A stretch of DNA of 64,000 nt from Zygnema circumcarinatum (Eukaryota; Streptophyta; Zygnematophyceae; Zygnematales; Zygnemataceae): assembly GCA_037447605.1 (NCBI GenBank), contig CM074806.1, positions 663,180 to 727,179 on the forward strand. Reading direction: 5' to 3'. Below the pieces are notes generated by a model, which saw only the letters and a list, made by a program, of their open reading frames with translations, had not been told where the DNA came from and did no database searches. Shown here piece by piece: positions 12,194 through 24,126 of this stretch; the first letter of the stretch is position 1, and every line of letters begins with the position of its first letter. A program made the position numbers and the translations under genes.

Positions 12194-15100
12194 CGCAGAC
12201 TCACTTGCAGCAGACACCAGCCCAGCAGCGCTCCAAGCGCTGTGGCTACAGGCAGTGACGCCTGCAGAAGATACCGCCCCACAAACACATAGCGTTTTAG
12301 GGCTTTAATAACGAGTATAAAATAAATTAATTCCAGCATTTCTGCATTCTTAAATTGAGGCTTTCAGGACGTAGCATCCTTCTGCAGCGTAGCAGTTACA
12401 AGTCTGTGACTGTTCCTGAATTAAGCCTTTCAAAGCCTTCAAATTTATAGCAGGGATAAAGAATGAACAGAAAAACGAGAATTGCCCCTCTGAACAAGGC
12501 CGGGGTAAAAAGAAAAAATCTCTGACCTTGAAAAAGACCACAAGAGCAACTGTAATGAACGCCACACAGAGAGGGCCCCGCCCGTTCACCTGCACGGTGA
12601 CAGAAACACACTCACATGTATCTGTTAGTCCGAACTGCAGGACATGCCTCCAATATTCTACGAACTCATAATCATTCACCGTACGCGGAGCAAGCCAGCC
12701 ATCACCATCAATGATCTGAATCACACCTTCCTCTCCTCAATCATTTTCTTGAGTCTCAGACTGAAAGTAAGGCAGTGGATCGTTGGATCCACGATGCCAA
12801 AACCAGGTCCGACTGGTATATCCTTTCGGGAATAAACTAATGGAAGTTGCACATGGAAAACCTTGAAACAGCAGACATGGCAACATAGAACTGTCACCAA
12901 TGACGGAACTGGCGAGAATGAATAGGCCATCCAGAAGCTCATGGACGCGCCGTACCACTTGGATGAGCATGCCGGCAGTCAGCCCCACTTCTGCGCCGGT
13001 TGCAGCTGTCTTCATCCCCAATAGAAGCGCCATAATCAACTGCAGATCACTCTCATTTTTCCCCAAAATTCCCAATCAGGAGGGGACAAAACATGAAGGG
13101 ATGCTCATCGCCCTCTTGGCAAGGCTGTCAACAGCTCTATGGGAATGGTCATACATGAGAGCCACCGTGCCAATAGCATAGGATGCATGTTTGGCATGCA
13201 TGCATGCAACATGTATGTATGTATGCATGTATATATGTCTGTATACATGCATGCTAGAGCTCACCTTTTCCTGCCTAATGTAGTCCCAAAAGGCGAGTGA
13301 TCCAAGTGTGATGCAGAGGACTGGCAGGGCTACTCCTAATCCTGAGAGAGCTCCGCCCCCAATTTCTGCACGGAGGGAAAGTGAATGATGGCATGCAATG
13401 ATGTGTGAGCATACGGAATGAGATGGAACGCTGCCTTTAATGAGAAAACCGGAAACACGGAGATAAAGGCGTATGCATATGTGGAAGACGTATGATGTTC
13501 AAAAGGAACCGTCGAATAGTTTGGCATAGGCATGGGAAAATGCATGGTCTAAGGTGACCCCATGTTAAGAGGGAGTGTTAGGAATTGAAATCTCCACTAT
13601 ACGTGTACATAGTTTAGCTGTTTGGACTTTAGGAGTACGAGAACATACCCAGAAAGTAGCTCCCCAAGAAAACACAGAGCAGAAATATATGCCCGGGAAG
13701 CATGTGAATCTGCACGCAGTTATACGTTTTGTAGGAGTCAGTTTTCCGCGTTCCTAAAGCTGAAGCTTAGAGGCTTTACAAGGGGAATTTTTTAGAGGAT
13801 TATGCAGTCCTCACCACAGCAAGGCCCAAAAAAAGAATGGTAGCCGGCGGAGTCCCGACAGCCTCCATCTGCTCCCGCAAACCCTAAAACAGCACTGCTC
13901 ACATTCCCCTCATTGCAGGGCTGCTTTGTCCATATCTAAGGAGCCTTAGTTTTTGAAGGCTGAAGCAAAATGTAGGAATTTGATCATGAATTAAACCTGA
14001 TGATGTGCTACCTCATATGACGTCAGGTGACTTTAGAATAGACAGGGTGGAGAACGATCAGGGAGAAGGGTGCAGAGTGGGGTGTTTGGGTTCAGAAAAG
14101 AATAGAATCAACGGGAAGGAAGAATTTTCGTTTTTGAAGGCTTTTGGGATTAAAAGATTTTCCACCTCTGCATGGATGTTCGCAATGATGATATAATCGT
14201 CACCAAAGGCCATGCTCCCGATGCGATAGAACAGATTGAATACGGTCAGGGCTGCATGAGCGACAACGGCCTTCAGAGGGCGCAAAAAGAAGGGAAAAAT
14301 AAAAGATAGGTGGGGGGGAGGGGAGGGGATATAGGGAGAAACAGAGGAAAGAAAGAGAAGGGAAAAAAGAAAATCAACAGCTTGATTTCATTCGCTTTGA
14401 CAGCGATGCGAAGCGGCTCTAAACCCTCCCCAGGCGATTGCTGAACCCTCACCCGGATTCGACTCCTTCATCACCCGAATGGTGATGAGCACAAGGAGTC
14501 CCAACAGCCATAAGAAAATAAAAATTCGACCCCACACTTTGGATATCCCCATATAGCCCAAGTGTGGCCTCGATCTTCCCTCTCCCGCCGAGCGATCTTC
14601 CCGGAACTTCACCTTCTTGGGTACGAAATTGAGGTTTCGAGCACTTGCAGATCTCTGGTTTATTGAGGCTTCAAGGAGGGCCAGCCCTCCTCCGGAAAGT
14701 ATGATGGCGGGGTAACCCCACCGCCCATAGTGGGGGGGCAGGAATATGACTGCGAGAGCGCTGACTATGGCCAGGGAGGAGGATGCCTTGTCCACACACA
14801 TCTGCATAGCGCCTCTATGGCTGCTCCATGTCAGCTTCCATAACTGTGCAACAGTTTTGCAACGGAGATAAGGAAAGGAAAGGCCTCTGTACTAAAGGGA
14901 AATGCAAAGCGAAGAAAAGGAAGAAGGGGGAATGAAGATAGAGGGCGGGAGAGAGGGAGCGATGGGGGGGAGATAACAGAACACAAAGGCATGTGAAGGG
15001 GGGGGGGGGTTGTGTTTGAGAATCACACCTTCGACATGGAACCCAGGCAGTGGTAGACAATGTAAGCCAGAGCTGCCGGCGGAAACCCAACTGTGAGCTG

Positions 15101-16941
15101 CACATGGAAACAAGGCCCTGAGATTGCGCGCACAGGCGGGCCACAAGAAGACAAGGACGGGTAAGGCTTGGTAAGGTACGTCTGAATCAGTATCATGCAA
15201 CTAGCGATTTGCGGTGTACCCATTTTGCAGCTTTCCAAAGAATGCTGACAAGCGCATCATCATGAGGTGGAGCTCTGCAACTGGTCGAATTATTATTGAA
15301 GCATAGCCCTAGAGGCCTAAAGTTTCCCAATTCAAATCCAAATTCTATGTTGAGATGGGCATGTCATTCCCAAACATGAAGGTCAGATATCTGCATGGCT
15401 TGGAAGCGAGTCCGCTATTGTGAGGAAATCCACGATATACGCCTATAACAATGTACCGTCGTATGTCATTTCCTTTCAGACGCAGACGAAGGGAAGGATA
15501 CGTACATCTGAGACAAATGCCAAGATGGGCTTCGGATGGATAGGAGGCCCGAACTCCGTAAACCATTGAACTGAAAACGCTCGTGGATCCACTTCACTTG
15601 TTCTTCTAAGGAATAGAGCCTGTGGGAGGGCAAACAGAAAGGCAGTACAAGACTGAAGATAGGAGGCGGTTGTGCGGAGAATATACCAAGATACACACTT
15701 TTCGACTGTGCCATAGCTACACTTCTCGCAAAACCTCACAAAATGGCCGTCTAAAACTGCTTCAGAGAGGTGACGGTGCCCATGTGAGCCAAGGCTGGAG
15801 AGGAAAGTGAATCGTCTTACACATAGATAGGTAAGGACAGCTCCGGGAAGAAGAAACAAAAATCCGGCTACAAAGGCACCTTTTACGCCTCCAAGCCACA
15901 TAGACCCCATAGCTGCGACTATTTGCACACTTGTGGGGCCCGGAATGCTCTGCCCTTCCCATCCATTTCATAAATCTTGTTATTGTTCCTTTCCTTTCGA
16001 TACCATTCATAGAAACAAAAAAATAGTCGCTTGGACCTCAAAGAAGGAACCTCAGTAACTGCTTCCTTGTGGTTTCAAACTTCTCAAAAAGATATGATCC
16101 GATATGCTTCCAAATGTCCACGCTTGAAAAGCACTAACTGGAGCCGCCTAAAGCTTCCCCAATACAGGCTTATAGGTCAAATAGCCACTTTTGGCCCCAC
16201 TTTTTTTTAGCCGGAAAAGGATTTAACATCACAGATGATGAGGAATTTAATCAACTGCTCTACATTGAATTATCAAAGTGCTATGCCTCAAATGCCATGG
16301 TACTCCCCTCACTCTCCTGAACAAACACAAAACAATAGCTGAAGGTTTCAACTAACCTTTCCAAATACGAGAAGCTCTTTGAATTGATATTCATCCAGCC
16401 ATAACCTTTTGCATGTCATTTCTGACCGCAGAAGCTCTACCTGAGCCGTGGATCCGCCGAAATTCCGAAACCTGCTCGAAACAAAACCTCTTCTCCCATT
16501 TCAAACAGAGCCTCCGCTTCCTTAGTCACTGAAACAAACCGAGCCAAAACACTTGGCACAGTCCCTAGATCGACAAAATAAATGCGAAGCTTTTACCGTT
16601 TGCAAAAGCGGTAAAAAAAAGCATTCTATAATCCAGCAGCATATGCCTATGCATGGGCATGCTGCTGGATCATCTTCGATCCAAGTTTCTCACCCCAAGA
16701 AGAAGAAGCATCGCACTGCTTCCCAGGGATCCACCACGGCGCCATCGGCGCTGCCTGTTTTCACCACCTCTGCTTCCTCCTGCCTCCCTTTCTCCACGTC
16801 AGAGCACTGCCTGAGCCCCTCCGAGCTCAATGCTTTCAAACCCTCCGAGCTCCCTCCGACGGAACTGAGACTGCTGAGCTTTCCGCTTGAGCTGAGCGAG
16901 CGAACAAATAGGGTTCCAGTCGCGCCTAGATCGGAACTCAT
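11986..16941 (-). CDS. Chromate-ion-type transporter (CHR superfamily), two-domain
   Basis: Polytopic membrane transporter of the CHR/ChrA superfamily; the substrate in plants is not established. Fourteen exons: 16941-16694, 16471-16357, 15949-15821, 15619-15506, 15097-15029, 14843-14453, 14251-14166, 13868-13815, 13709-13649, 13365-13265, 13039-12898, 12657-12527, 12261-12205, 12102-11986 (604 residues). Both halves of the superfamily duplication are visible. The first has NFGGSTAQVELLRSEM, IPGPTSVQIVAAMGSMW and LPPHYGRWGYPAIILSGGG. The second has NLFYRIGSMAFGDD, FLGLAVIHMLPGHIF, LSGLGVALPVLCITLGS and LLGMKTAATGAEVGLTAG. The first GGP element reads GGS here. The last exon lies beyond a poly-G tract with an N gap and is the least certain; exon 4 is in phase but unfamiliar. 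Well known in prokaryotes, fungi and algae. Confidence 0.85.
12132..12191. repeat. Poly-G run interrupted by a 10-N assembly gap
   Basis: About 20 G, 10 N (12152-12161), then about 30 G, inside the last intron of the transporter gene. The true length is unknown. It could be a real homopolymer or a gap-filling artefact. Confidence 0.9.
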
Positions 16942-17630
16942 ACTTTAGTATTTGAGAAAGAAGCGAGAATGCGGAGCTTTGAGATAGCCTGAAAAAGTGA
17001 GGAACGTGGGAGGGAAAGGGAGGGCGAGATGTGATGAGACGAGCAAGGAGAAAAGACAGAGAGAGAGAGGAAGAGAGAGAGAAAGAGAGAGAGAGAAAAT
17101 GGATTAATGGAAGAAAAGAAGATAGAACGAAGTGAAGACCGAGAGAGCGTGCCGACTATCAGCGCCTTCCTGTCAGCCGCTCCAAGCGTCGGGCCATGGC
17201 TGCCGCTCCTGCGGACGACCATCGCAGGAGGACGCCCATCTCTTCCATCACGAGACGGCCCTTGGACCTAATGCAGCGCTACATCGCTCTCCCAAGCCCT
17301 AACCCTAACCCTAACCCTAAAAGCCTCCCCTTCCCCCTCGCCCTCTCCCTCCCGTTTTAGGGTTAGGGCAGCCCCTGCCCGTGCGGGAAGCGGCGGCAGC
17401 CCCGCAGCGACAGCCAACCGGCGTCGGCCGACTCACGTGCAAGGAAACTTCAGCCACTGGTCGTCCTGATTTACACGTGGGAAAAGGAACGGAATGCGGC
17501 GTGCATGAAACAGGCGCAGACTGTTTCAGAAATCTTCGGTGTCGGGCAGTCAGGGCCACCACCAGCACGGGCGGACTAGGTCGGTCGCCAACCATTGGCC
17601 AATGGTAGGGTGCCAATGGTTGGTCACCAC
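16942..17630. promoter_or_regulatory. 5' flank of the chromate-type transporter with telomere-like units
   Basis: GA-rich sequence (17041-17100, i.e. CT-rich in the transporter sense) is probably the leader. CCCTAA units lie at 17296-17320 and TTTTAGGGTTAGGG near 17355 in opposite orientation. G-box-like CACGTG sites occur at 17432 and 17476. Open frames here have no domain support. Confidence 0.45.
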
Positions 17631-17760
17631 TTCGATGGTTCGATGGTTCGATGGTTCGATGGTTCGATGGTTCGATGGTTCGATGGTTCGATGGTTCGAT
17701 GGTTCGATGGTTCGATGGTTCGATGGTTCGATGGTTCGATGGTTCGATGGTTCGATGGTT
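17631..17760. repeat. 8-bp satellite (GATGGTTC), about 16 copies
   Basis: Perfect tandem array of an 8-base unit over 130 bp. Because 8 is not a multiple of 3, every frame reads the same kind of 8-residue peptide repeat, which creates long but meaningless open frames on both strands. Confidence 0.97.
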
Positions 17761-17861
17761 GCAGCCATTGTCAATGGTTGTCAACCATTGAATCTTAATG
17801 GTTGTCGCTATTATCAAGGGTTGGCTAGTCAACCACTCAGTGATTGCAACCATTGATCGTA

Positions 17862-18233
17862 GTTGCAACCATTGAGAATGGTTGGCTGGGCCTGCCAATC
17901 AGTGGCTTCAAAAATTGAGGATAGTTGCAACCATTGGCAATGGCTGGCTAAGTCTGCCAATCAGTGGCTTCGAACATTGAGGATAGTTGCAACCATTGGC
18001 AATGGCTGGCTGAGTCTGCCAATCAGTGGCTTCAAACATTGAGGATTGTTGCAACCATTGGCAATGGCTGGCTGAGTCTGCCAACCAGTGCCTTCAAACA
18101 TTGAGGATAGTTGCAACCATTCGCAATGGCTGGCTGATTCTGCCAACCAGTGGCTTCAAACATTGAGGATAGTCGCAACCATTGGCAATGGCTGGCTGTC
18201 CGCCATCCATTGGTTACGACCACTGGAAATGGT
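17862..18233. repeat. 62-bp minisatellite, six copies
   Basis: Copies begin GTTGCAACCATT at 17862, 17924, 17986, 18048, 18110 and 18172 (one begins GTCGCAACC), each 62 bp with a few substitutions. Each unit contains the dyad CCATTGGCAATGG. Degenerate pieces with CCATTG/CAATGG continue to about 18380 and also flank the 8-bp satellite on its left (17590-17625). Confidence 0.95.
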
Positions 18234-18380
18234 TCACTGGGGGTCCGCCATTCCATGGTTGGAACAATTGGCAATGTGGTTAGACTTAGCATCCAACAGT
18301 TGCAAGCATTGGCAATGGAATTGGCAATGGTTGGCTGAGTCCGTCAACCAATGGTTGCAACCACGGTTGTTGGTCCTTTG

Positions 18381-19341
18381 CTCCGACCTGTGCAGTCCTG
18401 GCAATGGCCGTTCGACGGAGCACGCGACAGTCGAACTGTAACAACAACAATAAGTGGGAAAGACTGAGAATAGTTTCACAGTTCCGACCGTGTTGGCCAA
18501 CTACGAATCAGAGCGCGACAGGTAAGTCGTTTCATGCTAAACTAGTTCCGGTTCATTTAACACCCCAACAGTCCATGGAAACCTCTCCGTACTTGAAAAA
18601 TGGCGACTTTAACCGTCCGTATCCGCGGTTGAGATTGAAGACGTTATTAGGGCCATTGCTTTTGTCTATTTATAACCGTATTACCTTCTCCTTCTTTTGC
18701 CATCAACCGCTCCTCTCGCGGTACTTTCCTTCGGACAATTTTCAAAGGCTGCCCATAAATTCTTTCGTGACTGCGCGAATGCTGTATGGATCAAATTAGA
18801 AATATTTCCTTGTCGATCCTTCCCATTCCCAAACACCAAAATGTTTATCCTGCCCGTCACCGTTACCGTACCTTTTGGCAGGTATTGGGCATTCATGATT
18901 TCATTGGAAAGCCACAAAAGACAGTTATGACCGTTATCCACCGCTGGGCGGTAGCCGAAAGGTCCAAAATCCGAGTCCACCAATCATGTCCCCTTCCTCC
19001 CAACCGCCGCTATAAAACAATTAGAGTAGCCGAAATCCGTACAATATTGTACCCTATTTGTACACTTCCCAGCACACGGGACGGTTTTTCCGCTTCCCGA
19101 ACAGCCACCGGCAGTTGGTAATTTCCCACAACTGAACAAAACTGGCCGTTTTTCCTTTACTTCGGGACAGGCCGGCCCTGCAGTCGCCTGCTGCCGACCT
19201 TACCCGCCAGGCTGAAGGCGGGGACCGCTATAGAAGAGGAGCAGGCTGCCCCCCCCGCCCTCTGCGCATCCTTTCCGCCTCGACTTGCTGATATTCTCAA
19301 ATCTTAGAGCTTGCAATATTCTAAGGGGCTAGAATCTCGAG
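18381..19341. promoter_or_regulatory. 5' flank of the intronless secretory gene
   Basis: No coding segment is supported. The sequence loses the minisatellite character and is mixed in composition. A CGCTATAGAAGAG element about 115 bp before the ATG (19226-19238) could be a weak TATA region. The transcription start cannot be fixed. Confidence 0.35.
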
Positions 19342-20598
19342 ATGGTTTCCTTAGAGAGGAGGCAGCATGCGCTGGGACTGGCTCTGAGAGTGGCAATTAT
19401 CTGCAGCAGCTTGGTGTGGGGCTGCCACAGCGAGGCGGTTTCAGATGGGGGGGTCTCGCTGGGCCCTCTGGAGAGAGAAAAGTCTTTTTTTTTCAATGAG
19501 ACGGAGTCCTTCGATGCAAGGGGGCGACTCCGAGGGGAACAGGGAAGGCGACGGCTGCTGGAGATACCGGAGGAGGAGCATGTCTTCACAGATGACGAGC
19601 CGGAAAGTCCCGACTATGTGAAGCTCGTGGAGCATCTGGAGGCCCCAGCACACGAGTCTCTCTTCTTAATCAAAAACTATGTCACCTGCTCCGCAATCCC
19701 TATCGAGGCCGTCCCGCCCTCTGACGGAAGCGCCGGCATCGTCGTGGAATTCGATGGTGAATTCGGATACGAGATGCTCGCCGTTCTCCCCTACGCATAT
19801 TACCACTACGTTAATGGCGGCCTCCTCGGAACTGTCAGCTGCGGCGACAGCTCCATGTCCGTGTTCTACTTTTTCAGCCCCAACCACCAGACCAATCCGC
19901 GCTGCAAGCGGCACTTTAAGTGGGAGGGCATCCGCCAGTTCGGTTGGACCCGCGGCCTGCATGAGAGCGACATTCCCAAGGCATGGACCCCGCCTCCTCT
20001 CAGCGTCCACTTCTCGCGCTGCCCCAGAGTCTGGCAGGAAATTCCGAAGGGCGCGAAGCTGGTCATCATCGCGAACAAGTTTTCTCGCGAGTGGGATAAG
20101 GCGCCAGTTAATTTCCTGGACGTGAAGACCCTCCGCACGGTGCTGAACCTGTTCTTAGAGGCGGGCTTCTACGTGGTCTACAACAGAGCGCAGACGATGA
20201 TGGAGATGGAGAGCAGGGAGGAGATGCATGGCGCGCGTCTGGATGACTTCAAGGTTGTGCGGAAGATGTATTTGGACCCGAACGTGGGCAGCCGGATCCG
20301 CGTGATGCAGGACATTTACAAGGGCATTTCGGGCATCTCTTATAATGAGCTGCAGCTGCGCCTGATGTCTCGGGCGAAGTGCTTCACGAGCGTGCAGGGC
20401 GGGACGAGCATTCTGTCGAGCTACTTTGGAGGCAGGAATTTGATCTACGCGCGGGAGGGGCATGAGGTGGAGTTCAATGTGTTCCCGAGGGTCTATCCGC
20501 GCCTCTCGGGAGCGGAGATAGTGGTGACGAATACGTATGCAGATTTCGTGGAGCAGGTCAAGGATATGATCGCAAACGGGCCTTGTGAGACTCAATAG
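19342..20598 (+). CDS. Conserved secretory-pathway protein, possible glycosyltransferase-like
   Basis: Single exon, 418 residues, in a window where most genes have many introns. The N-terminus has a hydrophobic stretch LALRVAIICSSLVWG (about residues 11-25), consistent with a signal peptide or signal anchor. The body has a compact globular composition with EFDGEFGYEMLAVLPYAYYH (around 135-155), YFFSPNHQTNPRC and, near the C-terminus, VQGGTSILSSYFGGRNLIYA followed by VFPRVYPRLSG. The Gly-rich C-terminal motif recalls sugar-nucleotide-binding halves of GT-B fold enzymes, but I do not recognise the family securely. The function is unassigned; a Golgi role is inference. A GA-repeat 3' flank follows. 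Confidence 0.8.
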   Translation: MVSLERRQHALGLALRVAIICSSLVWGCHSEAVSDGGVSLGPLEREKSFFFNETESFDARGRLRGEQGRRRLLEIPEEEHVFTDDEPESPDYVKLVEHLEAPAHESLFLIKNYVTCSAIPIEAVPPSDGSAGIVVEFDGEFGYEMLAVLPYAYYHYVNGGLLGTVSCGDSSMSVFYFFSPNHQTNPRCKRHFKWEGIRQFGWTRGLHESDIPKAWTPPPLSVHFSRCPRVWQEIPKGAKLVIIANKFSREWDKAPVNFLDVKTLRTVLNLFLEAGFYVVYNRAQTMMEMESREEMHGARLDDFKVVRKMYLDPNVGSRIRVMQDIYKGISGISYNELQLRLMSRAKCFTSVQGGTSILSSYFGGRNLIYAREGHEVEFNVFPRVYPRLSGAEIVVTNTYADFVEQVKDMIANGPCETQ

Positions 20599-21370
20599 AG
20601 GAAAGGAGAGAAAGGGAGGGAGGGAGGGAGAGAGAGAGGGGAGTGGGGTAAATAGGGAGAGAGGTTGACAGACTGACGAGGCTTTTAGATGTTACTATTG
20701 TTAATATCTTTTTAAAAAAATGAGGTAGTCTTTACGTGATTTTTGAAGGATTCTCGAGCATAAAAGTAGCTGTCAAAAAGGGAAAAAAAAGTTTTCCTGG
20801 CCAACAAATGTAGACTGGGGTTTTCTGTACACTTAATAATATATGCTTCCGGTAAAAAATAAGAAGCTGGCGAACAAGGGATGTTGGGAATACCAATAAT
20901 ACAAATATCTTTTCGAAAAAAAAGCTGTGATATTTATACTTATGATAGAAAAAAAAAAACTGATTGAAATAAAGCAGCAAACAGTGACATGATTGCAAAT
21001 GCCAATACGTATGTAACATTTGTTCCATTTCATCCAATGACAACTTGTTCAATTTATTTCTCAAATAAACAATTTCCATTATGTCTCCCTTCCAACGAAA
21101 ATTAAAGACTGAAAATTTTCCACGTTCTTGAAGTGAGCCAAAAGTTCCTTCCAAGCAAGTGCCACTACTTGGCACGGGAAGGGAAGGAGCTTTTCGCCAC
21201 TACATAATCTAAAAAGGAAAACTTAAAAAAATAAAAGAACCGGAATCCCCCGGAAAAAAAAAAAAAAACACTACAATATCTGAATGCGAACTCAAAACAA
21301 TGTTACTGACAGTTGCCGCTCGGTTTGGTACTACCACCACCAAAGTCAACCCAACCCGATGAAGTCAACC
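20599..21370. other. Convergent intergenic region, no gene seen
   Basis: AT-rich 3' flanks of the intronless gene (+) and the GH30 gene (-). Short open frames are biased to Phe/Leu/Lys by the AT content and have no support. Confidence 0.5.
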
Positions 21371-23407
21371 CTACGTTGACTTGGCACCCTTCACCTTCAC
21401 CCCATTGATGATGTATGTGGTCACCGACTTCCCCAAAACTATTCTCGTCAGAGGCCCAGGAACCACGAGCTCCTTTATAAAAGCCGCGTAGGAATGATCC
21501 TCATTCTGAGACGTGCGGTAAATGTCCACACTCGCCGTCGCGTTTACCGCCACAAACCCATCGAGGATGAAGGTGCGCGTAGCCTCCCCTGTGCCCTCAT
21601 TCGTCACAACCAATACCAGCCGCTGCTCCTTCTTTCCGTACACCGCCAGAAGGCCGGCAGCGCAGGAAGAGTCCACGTGTATAGGGACGGAGCCGGGAGT
21701 GACCCACCTTGAAAATTGTTTCAGTACGAAATATTGCTTCCGAAGGACTCGATTGAAGGGTTGGGGGTTTGAAAAATCAGCGTAAATGAGACCCCAATAT
21801 GGCTCCCCTGCAAAATCCTCTACTGCCTGCCAATAGGACCACCCCCAGACTCCCATTACATTCACATCTAGGGTGATTGTTCTCCCCAACACAAGCGCAA
21901 TGTCTAGGTCGCTCCCCTCCAGATAGAGTGGGCCCCACTCAGAGACTACCACTCGCTTCCCTAGTGAGAGCGCCGCCTTCGCCATGTTTTCGCGATAGTT
22001 AAGGGAACTCGTATACGAAAGTCCATCAATTGGCTGATAAGTATGCACATTAAGCCGCTTTATGACTTGCTGCGCAACTGTGTCGAATTTCGAGATGGCA
22101 TCCGGAACATTCGACATCCAGGAATCGAATGCAGATAAGACTATTTTTACTTGTCGGTCTTCTATTGCCTGCTGCACGTATGGAAGAAACCTGTTCAATG
22201 AGCTTGGTGCGAAATTGCACCCTTCTTGAAGGCCGCCCTCCACCCACCACCCCTCCACAGGCTCGTTCACCGGCGAAAGGGTCTGAAACTCTATACCCCA
22301 TTTCTCTTTGTACGCTACTACCACATCTAGAATATATGATGCGTAGGCTGCATAGTTGCTTTTGTCTAAGTTATCCGCTTTGTATGTGAAAGCGCCGGCC
22401 ACATCGCCACTAATAGTCATCCATGCAGGGGGGGAGTATGCAAATGCTTCCAATAAATTCACCCCTCTTCCTCTTGCACCCAACAGAATGGCTCGTTGGG
22501 GGAGATCTTGAGACCAGTTATAGTGCGAAGTTGGAGTATATTTGAATCCCGGAGTTGCTCTGTAAGAGGTGGGAGCAGACTTGAATCTCAAATCCTTTTC
22601 TGATTTTCCTCCGCCGCCAATGTTGTACCGTGCAACAGTTAAGCCAAGTCCTTTTTCTTTGTCGAATATTTCGTCCAAAAGGAGGGTCCGGTTTGCTTCA
22701 GGGAGAGTCCCAGCCCAGTTCGCCCACCTGGAAAGTGAAAAAGCATGCATGAAGGATTCAGTTTTCAAGCACACGAGAATGTGTGAAGGAAAGAAATTGA
22801 GATTGAATCGACCATTTTCTGATGACAGTAGTCAACTTCGGAACGTTATCTTAGTCAGGTTCTTCATAAAGGTTAGTACTCTTTATGAAAACGTCAATCC
22901 CACCCACTGTCTTACCAAGCGAGAGAAGTTCCCCAGCCTTCCCATTGGATGCTGGTAAAATTCGCCTTAATAAGAATTCTATCTGCATGAATGATAGAAG
23001 AGAGGGAAGGAAAGGGAAGAAAAGGGGAGGGGGGGAGTGTGGGAGGATGTGGGGGTAGGGGGTAGCCGAAGGGAGTCAATATTCGACAAACATAAAACCA
23101 TTCTGAAATGAAGTTATTTAGATTCCTTGACCCAACCAGTCGAGCAATAGCAGCTTTCATCCGAGAAAAAAGTCGCTTTCATGCACTTCCCTTCTCCTTA
23201 TCAAGCTCAACCCCAAATGATTCATCGACCGCTAAATTTCCAGATTTCATATATTTGTTAAAAACTCCGTTTCAATTCCACTTTTCAAAGCCTCCGCTTT
23301 GTCAATCGCGGCTTACCTGCAACCTTGTAACAGAGCGGAGGAGGAAGCTCCACGTCCAAGCCAGGGAGGACAAATTCTAAGCTTGTAAGTGACGATAAAA
23401 AAACCAT
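21371..23407 (-). CDS. Glycoside hydrolase family 30, endo-beta-1,6-galactanase-like
   Basis: Secreted retaining glycosidase; the nearest recognisable relatives act on beta-1,6-galactan side chains of arabinogalactan proteins. Three exons, 23407-23317, 22982-22916 and 22727-21371, give 504 residues. The second and third are joined inside the family motif WEGWGTSLAWWANWAG. The catalytic acid/base is E208 in SPVNEP and the nucleophile E316 in VVVSEWG. Other landmarks are RYNIGGGG, AYSPPAWMTISG and GVWGWSYWQAVED, and a C-terminal beta domain follows. The start codon has an in-frame stop upstream and is followed by MVFLSSLTSLEFVLPG, only moderately signal-peptide-like, so secretion is inferred. 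The first intron is GA-rich on the plus strand. Confidence 0.92.
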
Positions 23408-24126
23408 GATGAGGATGGAGCCGACTGCACACCATCTCTGATGAACTCTGCTTCCCAAACCCCCCTCCCTTCTCTCTCATATAACTCGAATGTAGTGACA
23501 AGAATCAATATATGAGGCAAGCAATAGAACCTGGGGTTGACTTAGCCCACCATTCGTCTGAACTTACATTTGGTTTTCTGCCCAAATAGCGAAAACAAAT
23601 TCGATTCGTCCATCGTGATGCGGCTTACAGAGTAATGAAGAAAACGAAAGGATGAGAAGAAAACGGGGGAGGGGGGGGGGGGGGGGGGGGNNNNNNNNNN
23701 GGGGGGGGGGGGGGGGGGGGGGGGGGTCCGACCTTATAATGTTCCACTCGCGCCTTTTTTGTGATATTGAGGAATCCGTGCCATCCCGTCCTTCTTCTTC
23801 CCCAGGATGACCTCCGTTGACCAGCACCACATGGACCTCCCTCGAACATGCGCCATTGCTTTCTCGAAACACAGAAACAGATCGGAACGCACAATAGAGC
23901 ACATAAAGAAATTTAGGGTTCCAGCATCATGTCCACCATCTCGCACTTCGTTTCCTGAGGCTTCTCATAGTTCCAACAAGCAATTATAAATTTTGGAAAC
24001 TCGTATTTGAGTAATGCCTAGAACGACGCCATGAGAGGAAGCATCATGCCGTCATGCACGCATGGCGCCATCTCCCAACCCAAACGAGCTCACAAGTGCA
24101 AGTGAAGTGAAAGCACGAGTAGTGAA
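23408..24126. other. 5' flank of GH30 with poly-G run and N gap (23672-23726)
   Basis: Contains a poly-G run interrupted by 10 N (23691-23700), the second such structure in the window. No coding sequence is supported. Confidence 0.6.

Noticed and set aside
17317-17898. Frame with a perfect 8-residue peptide repeat
   Set aside because: Product of the 8-bp satellite; every frame and both strands give equivalent repeats.
17862-18233. Regular repeat array that might suggest CRISPR
   Set aside because: Units are contiguous without unique spacers and the genome is eukaryotic; it is a minisatellite.
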